Positions 36,357 to 48,190 of a DNA stretch of 64,000 nt are shown piece after piece. The position numbers and the translations under genes are program-made. Position 1 is the first letter of the stretch, and each line of letters starts with the position of its first letter. The stretch comes from Palaemon carinicauda (taxonomy: Eukaryota > Arthropoda > Malacostraca > Decapoda > Palaemonidae): contig NC_090745.1 of assembly GCF_036898095.1 (NCBI RefSeq), positions 85,562,217 through 85,626,216 on the forward strand, given 5' to 3'. Below the pieces are notes generated by a model. That model was given only the letters and a program-made list of their open reading frames with translations, did not search any database and was not told where the DNA came from.

Positions 36357-39300
36357 TTAAATAGTTTTCAGAAGACCTGCTTCTGAAATAAATCTAAAAA
36401 TTCCGCTCGCATAGTAAGACACATCATGTCCAAGAATCTTGGCAAGGATAAACCTGCCATCCTCACCTCGAGCCTCAAACAGATGTCTATTTCTTAAGTT
36501 AGTAAAATTAGGGCATTCGGTCAACAAATGCCTCACTGTTAAAGGTACTAAGCAGTCCTCGCAATACGGTTGGTGTTGGCCCTTCAGCAGAAACTCGTGT
36601 GTCAACCGTGTGTGACCAATACGGAGACGACAAAGAGTCGTCTCCCATTTTCGGGGAATCATGTTATACCTCCAAGGTGATATGATATTTGTTACTTCCC
36701 TCATTTTATTGCCATCTTGAATATCCCAGTGCTGTTGCCATTTATCACATACCAATTTCTTGATGTAAGGTAGGAAATCGTTACATGGAATGGGATACCT
36801 CCTTGGTAGTAACTCGGATGCCGCATTCTTCGCCAGTAAATCTGCCTTCTCATTCCCAGACACACCTACATGTGCTGGAACCCAACAAAATCGAACAGTT
36901 ATACCTTTCCGTCCAATAATAAAAAGCCATTCTAAAATCTTTAAAACTAGAGGGTTACTAGAATTAAAAACTTCTAAAGCTTGAAGAACACTCCTTGCAT
37001 CACTAAAAATTGTAAAATTACCCTCCTTTTCCAAAGCTATTTTCTCAATAGCGGTTAATATGCCATACAGTTCGGCAGTAAATATGGAAGCTGTTAGAGG
37101 AAGTGCACCTCTACAATTAAAATCATTACTATGTACTCCAAATCCAACGCCAGCATCAGATTTGGAGCCATCAGTATATATAAAAGTCGATCCCCTATGT
37201 TCTTCAACATGTTCCATAAAAAGAGACCTGGATTCTAAGTCAGTCAAATTCTTCTTAACTCCAATAAAGTATCTACAAAAAGATATGTCAGGTAATTTCC
37301 ATGGAGGCGTTGATGATACCTTGAATGGAAGCACCTTATTTCTAATTATATCCAGATTGTTTAATAATTGGTTGACCCGAAACCCAAAAGGTTGAGGAGA
37401 TTTTGGGTGCAACTCAAAGTAGGTTGAGTTCCTTACAAGGCTTGCAGTTTGAAAGGCTGAAGAATTGGGGAGTCTTTGCAATCTAAACCAATACCGAATA
37501 ATAGAGGACATTCGGTAAAGGTCCAGAGGCAACTCCCCAGCATCAACAAGGAGACTTGTGATAGGGGAGGTTCTAAAGGCTCCTGTGGACAATCTAATGC
37601 TAGCATGATGTATTGAATCTAGTATTTTTAACCGGCTTGGGGTTGCTGAGGAGTATATTTCGCATCCATAACTAATTTTGGAAAATATCAAGGCCTTGTA
37701 TAATTTTAAAATTGTATTGCGGTCTGCCCCCCATGATGTATGGGACAAGACTTTTAAAAGATTCATAGCTTCAACACATTTAGCTTTTAATGTTTTTAAG
37801 TGAGAAACCCATGTAAGCCTACAATCAAATATCAACCCTAAAAATTTGGCTTCACTTGCACATGGGATCCGTTGACCTTTGATGTATATATCCGGGTCTG
37901 GATGTACTCCCCGTATACGACAGAAATGGACAATTGTAGTTTTACTTGTTGAGAACTTAAATCCATTCATATCGGCCCAATGGATAATTTTATCAATAGA
38001 GAGTTGGATTTTTCTCTCAACCATTGCCATTCTGGCTCCAGCAAATGATATGGAGAGATCATCCACAAATAATGTTGCAAGAACATCCCGGGGAATGACT
38101 GAGGATATCCCATTAATTGCTAGTGCAAAAAGGGTTACACTCAGCACACTCCCCTGAGGAACTCCTTCTTCCTGGCACCTACTCTCTGATAGAGCTTCCC
38201 CAACTCTCACTTGGAAAACTCTATGTGAAAGAAATGACTGGATGAATAGTGGTAGCTCACCTCTCAATCCGCACTCATGGATTCTTTTAAGTATACCGTA
38301 TCTCCATGTGGTATCATATGCCTTTTCAAGATCAAAAAAAACTGTCACATGGTGCTGTTTGGAAGCAAAGGCTTCACAAATGGAGGACTCAAGTTGTATC
38401 AGCACATCAGTCGTTGAGTGCATTTTCCTGAATCCACATTGAATGGGTGATAAAATATTCTTCTTTTCAAGGTACCAAATCAGTCTTGCATTGACCATCT
38501 TCTCCATGATTTTACATAAACAAGATGTCAATGCAATAGGTCGGTAGTTTGCTGCTAAAAACTTGTCCTTACCGGGTTTTAAAAAGGCTAAAATAATGGC
38601 TAGTTCCCAAACACTTGGATAACTATGATCATGCCATATTCTATTAAAAATGCTTAAAATAAATAACTTTGTATTAAAAGGTACATGTTTAATCATTGCA
38701 TATGGAATTCCATCGGGTCCAGGGGCTGTATCGTTACAAGTAGCAAGAGCAGAATCAAATTCTCTTTCAGTAAAAGGAGAATTGTATGACTCTTGCTTTC
38801 TTGTTGCGAAGTTTAAAACTTTCTTTTCTTCATTACTCCTATACTGGTGACCAGGAGCTGCTTGACACTTGCACGATACATTTGAGAAATGGTCAGCCAG
38901 GGCATTGCTAACTTCGGTTGCTCCAGTCATATACTGGCCATTTATCTTTAACACTGGTGGTGGGTTTGGGGTGAATTTTCCTGCTATCTTTTTTACTTTC
39001 CTCCACACAGATGATGTTGGTGTTCTACTGTTAATGGAGGAAACAAAGGACATCCAAGACTGGCGCCTAGCTTCTTTCATGGCACGGCGGAACTGGGCTC
39101 TACATTTCTTGTATATGACTAAATTCTCCTCATTACGGTGCATGCGCAATCGAGTTAAAGACTTTCTTGTGGCTCTGTGCAGGGCAGTTAGTTCTGACGA
39201 CCACCAGGGGACTGGTCGTCGTCTGAATATCCCAGTTGTTTTGGGAATGGAATTCACTCCTGCTGTGTGAAGAGTTCCATTAAGTAAGTCTATGGCATCA

Positions 39301-40067
39301 TCAACACTTTCAAACTGTTCTGCATTTCCTTCAATTTCACTTAACTCCCGAAATCTATTCCAGTCCGCCTTATCAAGATTCCATCGAGGTGATCTTTGTA
39401 AAGGTGGACCATTGTTGGTGTTTATAATGATTGGTGCATGATCACTAGTATGCCAATCATCTAATGTTATCCAATTAAAATCGAGAAGACAGTTAGAGCT
39501 TGCAACTGATAGGTCAATGCAGGACAAGGTACCTGTCTGTACATGAAAATGTGTGGGCTCTCCTGTATTGAGGAGTCCGACATCTTCATTCTCCAAAATT
39601 GACGATATAATATTACCCCTTGCATTTGCTAAAACATCACCCCATAAAGGATGTCTACTATTAAGGTCTCCTAGTAAGAGAAAGGGTTGTGGGAGTTGTT
39701 TAATCACCTCTACTATATCATCATATGAGATGTTATCATTTGGAGGCAAGTAAAGAGAACAGATTGTGTATTTTCTCCCTATATCAATCTGTACAGCCAC
39801 TGCCTGCAGAGGGGTACAGATAGACAAAGATATTTGGGGAACATCTCGACGAATGTATATAAGACTTCCCCCATGGCTCCCTGCTCGTTGATCATATGGT
39901 GTCCTATAGCTAACATACTCTCGAGGACAAGGAGTATTAGCATCGAGCTTGCTTTCTTGTAGACATACTGTTATAGGGGAGTGCTCACGTATGAGGAGCT
40001 TAAGTTGTTCATATTTCGCCCTTAAACCCTGGCAATTCCATTGCAGTATGGAGGAAAAAACTATGTT
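36357..40067 (-). CDS. LINE ORF2: endonuclease, reverse transcriptase, RNase H
   Basis: Open for about 1,236 codons from just after a TAA at 40068-40070. Endonuclease: LQWNCQGLRAKYEQLKL, VCLQESKLD, LLLGDLNSRHPLWGD, DDWHTSDHAPI. RT: TAPGPDGIPYAMIKHVP, ANYRPIALTSCLCKIMEKM, VFFDLEKAYDT, EGVPQGSVLSVTLF, TLFVDDLSIS, KFLGLIFD. RNase H: IYTDGSKSDAGVGFGV, FTAELYGI, FSDARSVLQAL, GNEKADLLAK. A C-terminal Cys/His motif (CEDC...H..TEC) follows. No frameshift or stop is seen. No in-frame ATG precedes about residue 230, so the full protein would need a non-AUG start or reinitiation. Confidence 0.92.
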   Translation of the reverse strand, partial: NIVFSSILQWNCQGLRAKYEQLKLLIREHSPITVCLQESKLDANTPCPREYVSYRTPYDQRAGSHGGSLIYIRRDVPQISLSICTPLQAVAVQIDIGRKYTICSLYLPPNDNISYDDIVEVIKQLPQPFLLLGDLNSRHPLWGDVLANARGNIISSILENEDVGLLNTGEPTHFHVQTGTLSCIDLSVASSNCLLDFNWITLDDWHTSDHAPIIINTNNGPPLQRSPRWNLDKADWNRFRELSEIEGNAEQFESVDDAIDLLNGTLHTAGVNSIPKTTGIFRRRPVPWWSSELTALHRATRKSLTRLRMHRNEENLVIYKKCRAQFRRAMKEARRQSWMSFVSSINSRTPTSSVWRKVKKIAGKFTPNPPPVLKINGQYMTGATEVSNALADHFSNVSCKCQAAPGHQYRSNEEKKVLNFATRKQESYNSPFTEREFDSALATCNDTAPGPDGIPYAMIKHVPFNTKLFILSIFNRIWHDHSYPSVWELAIILAFLKPGKDKFLAANYRPIALTSCLCKIMEKMVNARLIWYLEKKNILSPIQCGFRKMHSTTDVLIQLESSICEAFASKQHHVTVFFDLEKAYDTTWRYGILKRIHECGLRGELPLFIQSFLSHRVFQVRVGEALSESRCQEEGVPQGSVLSVTLFALAINGISSVIPRDVLATLFVDDLSISFAGARMAMVERKIQLSIDKIIHWADMNGFKFSTSKTTIVHFCRIRGVHPDPDIYIKGQRIPCASEAKFLGLIFDCRLTWVSHLKTLKAKCVEAMNLLKVLSHTSWGADRNTILKLYKALIFSKISYGCEIYSSATPSRLKILDSIHHASIRLSTGAFRTSPITSLLVDAGELPLDLYRMSSIIRYWFRLQRLPNSSAFQTASLVRNSTYFELHPKSPQPFGFRVNQLLNNLDIIRNKVLPFKVSSTPPWKLPDISFCRYFIGVKKNLTDLESRSLFMEHVEEHRGSTFIYTDGSKSDAGVGFGVHSNDFNCRGALPLTASIFTAELYGILTAIEKIALEKEGNFTIFSDARSVLQALEVFNSSNPLVLKILEWLFIIGRKGITVRFCWVPAHVGVSGNEKADLLAKNAASELLPRRYPIPCNDFLPYIKKLVCDKWQQHWDIQDGNKMREVTNIISPWRYNMIPRKWETTLCRLRIGHTRLTHEFLLKGQHQPYCEDCLVPLTVRHLLTECPNFTNLRNRHLFEARGEDGRFILAKILGHDVSYYASGIFRFISEAGLLKTI

Positions 40068-40119
40068 TTATTTTTTGGAAGACACCTTAGATGAAGTCTT
40101 CCCAATGGCACTATTTGAT

Positions 40120-41625
40120 CTAACAATGTTTCCCGGAGGTAACTCTAGAGAGGATCTTGATATAGTGGGTTTTGTGTTTCTCTTTTTTTTTTGTGTCCTT
40201 TTGATCTAATTGTTGAGGAGGATGGTGGACCTCAACTTGAATTTCTGATTGGTTCAATTTACCATCTAGTTGTTCAGAAACATCAGCAGACAAGATATCA
40301 TATTTATTGGAAGTCGTGACTTTAATGTTTCTTATGGTAGGAGGAGAGAGGGAGGGAGGTCTCTCTCTTTTTCGATTAAAAGGTTGTGATCTGTCAGGTT
40401 TTTGCACCTTCCCCACTACGGGATCACCAGGTAAATTGGTTTCGAGTGCAACCTCCATCAGATCAGGCAAGGAAACGGCCTGCGAGAGGTTTGTACTATT
40501 GTTTAAAATTGGAGTAGTTGGCTTTCGAATAATTTTCAGATCTTTAATTGTCCGTTTTGATTTTTCCACAATTTCTGGATATAGATTTTCGATGGGACTT
40601 TCAACCTCTTTAACTACTTTCATTTGTTTCTTTATCTTAGAAGTAGAGATATAATTTTCGTCTGTGTGGTTTGACAAGTTTTTCTTCAGAACCATTGAAA
40701 AAGGTTGCCCTGGTCTTATTTGCTTTTCAAGAGCTCTTTTACGAGCCTCTTTAAAAGTAACCCTTTCCATGGTCCTAATGGCCTGGATTTCTTTTTCAAA
40801 AATAAACTTTACACAGCTTTTAGATGTAGCTGGGTGTGCTTCCCCACAATGTATGCAATTAGGGTTTTCTATGCATACTCCATGACTACTTTTTCCACAG
40901 TTGGCACAAACAGCTGGCTTATTGTTTAGTTTTTCTTTACATTTCTGGCTTAAATGGCCATACATTTGGCAATGATAACATCGCAATGGTGACGGGATAT
41001 ATGGTTTTACCTTCAAAGATAGCCATCCAGCTTTTATAACATTTGGTAATCGGCATTGATCAAATGTTATAATCAGAGTAGCAAGAGGGATACGTTGTTC
41101 TCCAACTCTCTTTCTCATTCTGACTACTTTAACTACTCCTTGACTTTTCAGTTCATCCTCTATTTCTTTCTCCTCTATATCCAACAATTCTGGAGCATAT
41201 ATCACACCTCTACTCTGGTTGAAAGTAGGGTGTGAAACGCATTTTACGCTATGACCATTCAATGATGTAAGTGTTTTTAACCTTTCACCTTGTAATGGGG
41301 ACAGTGTCTCTATCAAGAGACTTCCATTTCCCTGGGGTAAAATTTTTGGCTGCCCTCCACATAAAGTAACTATTTCTCTATTAGCTCTAAAAACATTTAT
41401 ACGCTCATTTCTTCCGTTTTCAAATTCCAAGATAAAAAATTTTTCATAATTCACTACTTCATAGTGACCAGGTAATACTTCTACTTTTCTATATCTTTCT
41501 GTACTGTCATCATTTTTCACTCTCTCTCTCTTCTTCTCTAACGTTTTATTATTCACATGACGTGAATAAGGTTCTAACGTTACAATGTTAGAACCCGAGT
41601 TGGAGCTGTCTGTACCGAGGTCCAT
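40120..41625 (-). CDS. LINE ORF1: gag-like nucleic-acid-binding protein
   Basis: 501 codons starting MDLGTDSSNSGSNIVTLEPY. Three zinc-knuckle-like motifs in a row: CYHCQMYGHLSQKC (CX2CX4HX4C), CANCGKSSHGVC, CIHCGEAHPATSKSC, at about residues 215-275. Flanks are Lys/Arg-rich. This is the usual gag of I and jockey-like LINEs and should coat the element RNA. It ends 52 nt before ORF2 opens, in a different frame. Confidence 0.9.
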   Translation of the reverse strand: MDLGTDSSNSGSNIVTLEPYSRHVNNKTLEKKRERVKNDDSTERYRKVEVLPGHYEVVNYEKFFILEFENGRNERINVFRANREIVTLCGGQPKILPQGNGSLLIETLSPLQGERLKTLTSLNGHSVKCVSHPTFNQSRGVIYAPELLDIEEKEIEDELKSQGVVKVVRMRKRVGEQRIPLATLIITFDQCRLPNVIKAGWLSLKVKPYIPSPLRCYHCQMYGHLSQKCKEKLNNKPAVCANCGKSSHGVCIENPNCIHCGEAHPATSKSCVKFIFEKEIQAIRTMERVTFKEARKRALEKQIRPGQPFSMVLKKNLSNHTDENYISTSKIKKQMKVVKEVESPIENLYPEIVEKSKRTIKDLKIIRKPTTPILNNSTNLSQAVSLPDLMEVALETNLPGDPVVGKVQKPDRSQPFNRKRERPPSLSPPTIRNIKVTTSNKYDILSADVSEQLDGKLNQSEIQVEVHHPPQQLDQKDTKKKEKHKTHYIKILSRVTSGKHC

Positions 41626-42403
41626 GTTTGTATTTTCCAGGTCGTCAACAGAGGTGTTGGGTTTTTTTGAAAAGGCAAGCCGGGTTATCCACCTCTTATC
41701 GGAGGATGTCAGTCCTCCTATCCCATGTGGCCCAACACGAGAAGAGGCTTCAGCGGGGACCAGTCCTCTATTAGAGAGGGGCTGCCTCTCTTAAGGTGGG
41801 CGTACACTGGTCAGTGGGGGTAGTTAGCCCCTCCCACCGTCGACTCCAATGCCTGGCGTCACCCATTACCCGCAAATATGGCTGACTTAAGACCGGATCA
41901 CTGGAGCCCGACTCTTAACAGACTTGGTCTGCACCCAATGGGGTCTGCCAGAGGGTGATGGCGTCTAAATTGGCACAGGTTGAGATGGAATGCAGTCCAT
42001 CCCACACTCTGCCAAATCCAAAGCAGCATCCAAAGTAAAATCGAACATGCCAAAGTCGTCAACAATATAGAGCCCAAAAGGAAGAGATGGGAGAAAAAAG
42101 AAATTATCAAAAGTAAAAGAGAAAGTGCTGACTGATTTAGTTGGATCGACAGCTGGGCACCGAGGTCCAATGGGAAGTAGTTCTCACTGTTCATTAGAGC
42201 CCAGCTGCTAATCCCTAAGCCCCCCATCCTCATCAAGGCTTCAGCATCTGGGGGGTAATTTCCAGGAATTACTTTTCCTTTGATGAATATTAATTTGAGC
42301 ACCGGTGAATTTCCTTCTAATTTTCAATCAATATTTCATTCAAAGGATATTTTTAGAAACAATAATTAGAGAAACAGTCTATTTCAATCTCTTTACAAGA
42401 CCC
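41626..42403 (-). other. 5' UTR of the I-type LINE
   Basis: About 780 bp before ORF1. An open frame at 42302-41898 has no recognised domain. The outer 100 bp is AT-rich and could include an older local duplication, so the exact 5' end is uncertain. An internal promoter would be expected here, but none is recognisable. Confidence 0.5.
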
Positions 42404-42428
42404 AAATTTCAATAAATATATAATTTCC
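42404..42428. repeat. Right target-site duplication of the I-type LINE
   Basis: 25 bp, AAATTTCAATAAATATATAA then TTTCC; partner of 36194-36218 with one mismatch. Confidence 0.8.
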
Positions 42429-42443
42429 TGTCAATATATTTTT

Positions 42444-42545
<102 letters not shown>

Positions 42546-42789
42546 TGAATAAAATGTATACCATCAACATTCCCACACTCCCACTGTCCACAGATACTCT
42601 TAAAAAGCCAAGGAACCTGAAGATCGAATAACTTGATTATTCCCTTATGAAAATAGTTTGAAACACCGAAGATGACACAGAGAGCCATGGAAGGATACCT
42701 CTTCATGGCTTACCAATACATCTAAAGTCAATATATTGAACAAGAAACGTTTATGAAATTGTCATTTTGCTATAAAAGCTATTCTTAAG

Positions 42790-43690
42790 AGAAATTTTAT
42801 AAAGAATGTTATAAAGATAAAAACTACAAAATATGTGCTGAATCCTGATCATATGACCATACATACAAGGGATGTACAGAAAATATAAAGAAATCAATCA
42901 ACCAACAACATAGAACTTTAGCAGCAAAATGCCCAATGATAAAGGCTCTAATTGAAAAGAAAATGCAAGCAACAAAGGAGAACAGAAATGCAACATCCAC
43001 TACATACTACAGTACGAGTTACGCCAAAGTAACAGCTACCATTACAGAAAATTGTCAGGTTAATACAAATAGCCTTCTAAACAATATACAAGAAGACACA
43101 AGAATTGCAACAATAACAAAAATATAACAATACAATTGGGACAGTATCAAAGAAAATTCTACACCTCAATAATATACAGCATATTAGTAGATAATTTATC
43201 GACAATGCATTTCCCTTTAGAAACAATAAGGTAGAAAACCACCATGAAGAGGAACAAAAGACAACAGTAAGTTTCAAAAATTTCATAATATACAACAGGA
43301 TATGCAGTAATTCAAACAAGAAGAAAGTTTAATAGAAAATTCGGAAGACGATGCATCAGATGAAACTTCATACCCCGAAATGAACCTAATTCGGACTCAA
43401 ACTCACCAATTCCCCCACCAGGAGATATAAGAATTGTGCAGGAAACACATCACCAATCAGTAAGAAATATACAAGCCTCACTACAAAGCCCAGAGATCTC
43501 TCAAACCATCCCATTTTGCAAAATCCACAAAGATTAACTTCAGCATAAAAAAAAACTACGCCGTAGGCCAAGAATACCAGAAATCAAAAAGTAAAAGAAA
43601 CATATGCAATTATTGTAGTAAATTAACATTAAGACCAGAACAAGAAAAATGCACCTTTGTATTAATAAAATTCTGGTTAAATCTCACTTT
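42790..43690 (+). pseudogene. Possible LINE ORF1 (gag) remnant
   Basis: The + strand reads HRTLAAKCPMIKALIEKKMQ at about 42910-42970, then SYAKVTATITENCQ; the phrase H-R-T-L-A-x-K-C-P followed by a Lys-rich helix resembles the region after zinc knuckles in some LINE ORF1 proteins. Later CNYCSKLTLRPEQEKC. Many stops. A weak call made from motif memory. Confidence 0.3.
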
Positions 43691-44034
43691 AAATCGCTTA
43701 TAACAATACTTAACTTTCCAAACTATTCCCTACCATGGTAAGTTAGCTAACAGTCTTCACTCTTCTTTCACCTACCTTTCCTTTCAACTAAAAAATCACT
43801 TAAATTACTTTCAATGGATGTACTTTTTAACTTCCATATGTCGTTAAACATCCTTGGCCTACCGCAGTTATATCATCGCTTGAGAAATCCACTGACTGAC
43901 ACCTTCCTTGTAGTGATAAGTTTGATCCAAGTAACCATACCCATCATGACCTGGATTTTCATTAACAAGAAAATATTTCTCTGAAAAAAACTTTCACCAT
44001 TTCCGGATTAATAGACTTTTTCGCTTCTCCCAAG

Positions 44035-44155
44035 GTAACTCTGTCATGCCCACCTGGTTACAAACTGGGTGACGGGAATGAAACAAAGGTTCTAACATGC
44101 CAAAACAACGGCAACTGGACAACTGAAGATCTTGATTTAATGATCTGTCGCACAC
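44035..44155 (+). CDS. Exon 15 of lectin/sushi gene (sushi 5, second half)
   Basis: Acceptor CTTCTCCCAAG, donor C|GTAAGT. It reads VTLSCPPGYKLGDGNETKVL, TCQNNGNWTTEDLDLMICRT: Cys2, Cys3, Trp, Cys4. Sequons NET and NWT. Phase 0 in, phase 1 out, so it completes exon 14 despite the 8.5-kb intron. Confidence 0.93.
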
Positions 44156-44571
44156 GTAAGTACAGTATTAGTAGCATCCTGTATCAAAAATACCCAATCT
44201 TCCATCCTACTATCAAACAAAAGTTCAAAACTGAAATATAGCCAATGTTCCGAAATCGCTGATTTTAAAAAAATCTAAGTTACGATGTATATCTATGCAC
44301 AAATCCTTGGGTAATGAGCTCCAGGTATTCCTGCACAAAGCCAAGTTTTCTCATCCAGTGACCCCTAAAAGCATGCAAAATGAAGATATCATCGATAATT
44401 CAAAAATATCTCTTTACAAAAATACTAATGGATCTTTTAAACTTGATCCAAAACATCTAAAATATGCACAGCTTATACAGTATATGATTCAACAAATATG
44501 CACATTTTGCTATTGAAAAAATTATTCAGAATACTTTTGTTTTATTTCTATCATCCATTCATCTTTTCTAG
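44156..44571. other. Intron 15, no feature
   Basis: About 400 bp of AT-rich sequence. Confidence 0.6.
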
Positions 44572-44772
44572 CGGTGACTGTGCCCTTGCCGGCACTTCCA
44601 CCTGAAGCGCAAATAGAAGGGCTCCCTCCCGGAGGACTGATCTGGCAAGACCTCGAGATCAATTTTACTTGTCCCAACAACACAATGTCCACCGACGGTC
44701 GAACATATTTAACACTAGTATACAACGGCAGCCAGTGGTTGGGATATGACGCGTCCTTCGTCTGTCTAAACA
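44572..44772 (+). CDS. Exon 16 of lectin/sushi gene (sushi 6, two Cys lost)
   Basis: Acceptor ATCTTTTCTAG, donor A|GTAAGT. It reads VTVPLPALPPEAQIEGLPPG, IWQDLEINFTCPNNT, LTLVYNGSQWLGYDASFVCLN. Cys2 and Cys4 and the Trp are present, but the positions of Cys1 (before VTVPLP) and Cys3 (TLVYNGSQW) are not Cys. Sequons NFT, NNT, NGS. Phase 1 both sides. Confidence 0.88.
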
Positions 44773-45755
44773 GTAAGTTTGATAAAAGGGAAGAGTCTGG
44801 GTCCAACAAAAATTCTTTAACATGCTCCACCCACAAGCATAGTGATTGACCGTCACCTTCTTACAGCTGATTCATGTAAACATAATAATATAGATTATAG
44901 GTAATTATAATACCTTAAATAATGACCTACGTGGCAGGCTTACGCGGCACATCTAAGTACCGCTGGCCAGAACAGAGGACCAATGATATGTTTATTTGTG
45001 AGCTATGCGAGCCACAGTGGAGCACACCATTAGGCAAATTGCATTACTTGTGAACAGAGCATATTAAAGATTTGGGGCTGAACACAGTCACAGCCGGAAA
45101 AAGGGGTTGAGAGTAACAGAGCTCTATTTCCAGTGTATGCCCAAGGAGGGTACGGCTTCTTCCCATGGTACTTTCTAAAAGTTAGTTTTATACCCCACCA
45201 TATACATAAATATTTTCTCATTGGTGGAAGCAGTGACGCCCTGATCCAATTTGATTAAATAATTGAGAAGGTTATGATGTGTAATTCAACTTGGCTACAC
45301 CATTACCTATGATTTACCAAAAAAAAAAAGACCTCCGAAAAAACATCAATATAAAGACCCATCACGCGGTTACATATCTTTATGATATGAACACATATAC
45401 AGTAGAGGTGATTACATCACAGATTTCTACCCTCGCTTTACCTTTTCAAATCCAATGGTATAAAGAGCATTCTTCATTTTATTTCCCATTGCAGATCTTG
45501 AAGTTTTCTGTGGAAAACACTAGCAAGTAATATATATCCACTACTGGTCACATCCATCAAATATATTTGTTTCAAATAAAAACAATGACCTCTCCCTTTT
45601 CAACTTCCTTTTTTTTTATACGATTACCACTACAAGTATTGGAACTGATTGAAAAATAAATGAAGCTCTCCCTTCCTTACTTGGATTCGAACCCACACAC
45701 ATTTGTTATTAGTGAAGTTTCTGTTACACACCTTACAACAGGTGTGCGTATACAT

Positions 45756-45760
<5 letters not shown>
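44773..45760. other. Intron 16, no feature
   Basis: AT-rich; 44930-45200 is more balanced in base content and may be an old repeat, family unknown. Confidence 0.5.
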
Positions 45761-46064
<304 letters not shown>

Positions 46065-46182
46065 TAAATTATATTTATTTTTCTCCATTTTGTTGGAGAA
46101 AAACCATAAAATGTAGAGCTTTTACTTCCCCAGCAAGTATTTAAAAGTAATGTTGCATTCTCCCCACACGTAAATGTATGAT

Positions 46183-46290
<108 letters not shown>

Positions 46291-46459
46291 TGTATAGTTA
46301 TATACTATCAACCTTACCATTAAGGGCTTGATGAGAAACCAGAAGGTTCCATCCTTCCAACACCAACCTTCCCAAAATAGAGAAAAAGATGTATCTAAAT
46401 CTTCCCCCTTTTTAAAAATCGTTCATACATCTCTTAACTATGTCTTCACCTTGAACCAG

Positions 46460-46642
46460 CTTGCCAATCGGACCCAATGCCTCCCTACAACACCATACGA
46501 TACAACTACACAGGCGTAAGGGCGATAGGATCAGTGGTTGCCTACTACTGTGCCGCAGGGCGCTTCATCAACATGGAGCCCTACTACTACAGCTACTGCG
46601 ACGGGGAGGAATGGAATCTGACGGATATGCCCACGTGTGAAT
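46460..46642 (+). CDS. Exon 17 of lectin/sushi gene (sushi 7)
   Basis: Acceptor CACCTTGAACCAG, donor T|GTAAGT. It reads CQSDPMPPYNTIRYNYTGVR, VVAYYCAAGRFINM, YYYSYCDGEEWNLTDMPTCE: complete sushi module. Sequons NYT and NLT. Phase 1 both sides, so at least one more exon must follow; none could be identified with confidence before the window ends. Confidence 0.93.
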
Positions 46643-47308
46643 GTAAGTTTGCGAGTTTAAAAGAAAATTCAATGCTATGAAACCTTGTTCCTTATATATG
46701 TTCTGATTTATGAATAATATATTCGTTTAATTCTTCAACAGTTATACATTTAGCATTTAAACGCCAAGAATATATATATACCCAAAAATAAAGAATGACG
46801 AATTAACAGATTCCAGGACCCATCAGTCGATATATGGCATTTTTATAAAAAAACAATCAAAAATGTCAAGAGGCCAACAATGTCAATGTTACCTTCAAAA
46901 TATTATTTATAAAAGGATCGTTTTTTTCAGCATTGAATATGAAATTATCAATTATACTTATATTATCCAATGCTAATTTTCAATTATCAAGTGAATAATA
47001 CCGATACAAACCCAAAATGATTCTAAATATTAAAATTTCAACTGTATACTCTTATATCTTTCACATGGCCTGCTTCTTCGACGAGAGACTAATCCTGCAA
47101 TGTGGTAAGTATATTCTCTATTCGCAGCATCAAATGACCTACATTTCACAATAAAAATATACTTTCAAGTTTTTTTTTTTTAAAAAGCAGCTAAAATTGT
47201 AGATTTTTCAAAATAAATTTTATCCACGCTCAGCAGTAGATCACTGAATGCGGAATTAGACACTTAACGTAATCATACCCGTTAGAAAAAAACAACAGTT
47301 TAACGTTG
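46643..47308. other. After exon 17, no feature
   Basis: AT-rich intronic sequence; no exon with the expected phase 1 start and sushi Cys pattern was found. Confidence 0.55.

Positions 47309-48190
<882 letters not shown>

Larger units (their letters stand above)
36219..42403 (-). mobile_element. I-type LINE (I/Nimb-like), ORFs open
   Basis: About 6.2 kb between 25-bp duplications. Minus strand: 5' UTR, ORF1 (gag with zinc knuckles), ORF2 (endonuclease, RT, RNase H), 3' UTR with GACGCCGATACC on the + strand, ending in a (CAAT)n tail (GATT repeats on the + strand at 36221-36241). A C-terminal RNase H together with a CCHC ORF1 points to the I group. In host intron 14, antisense to the gene. Confidence 0.88.

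Noticed and set aside
42936..43127. Possible host gene of unknown function
   Set aside because: Short, Lys/Asn-rich and flanked by stops; the H-R-T-L-A-x-K-C-P phrase fits a LINE gag remnant better.
47131..47152. Acceptor-like site CTATTCGCAG after exon 17
   Set aside because: Downstream frame in phase has no Cys and runs into low-complexity sequence.
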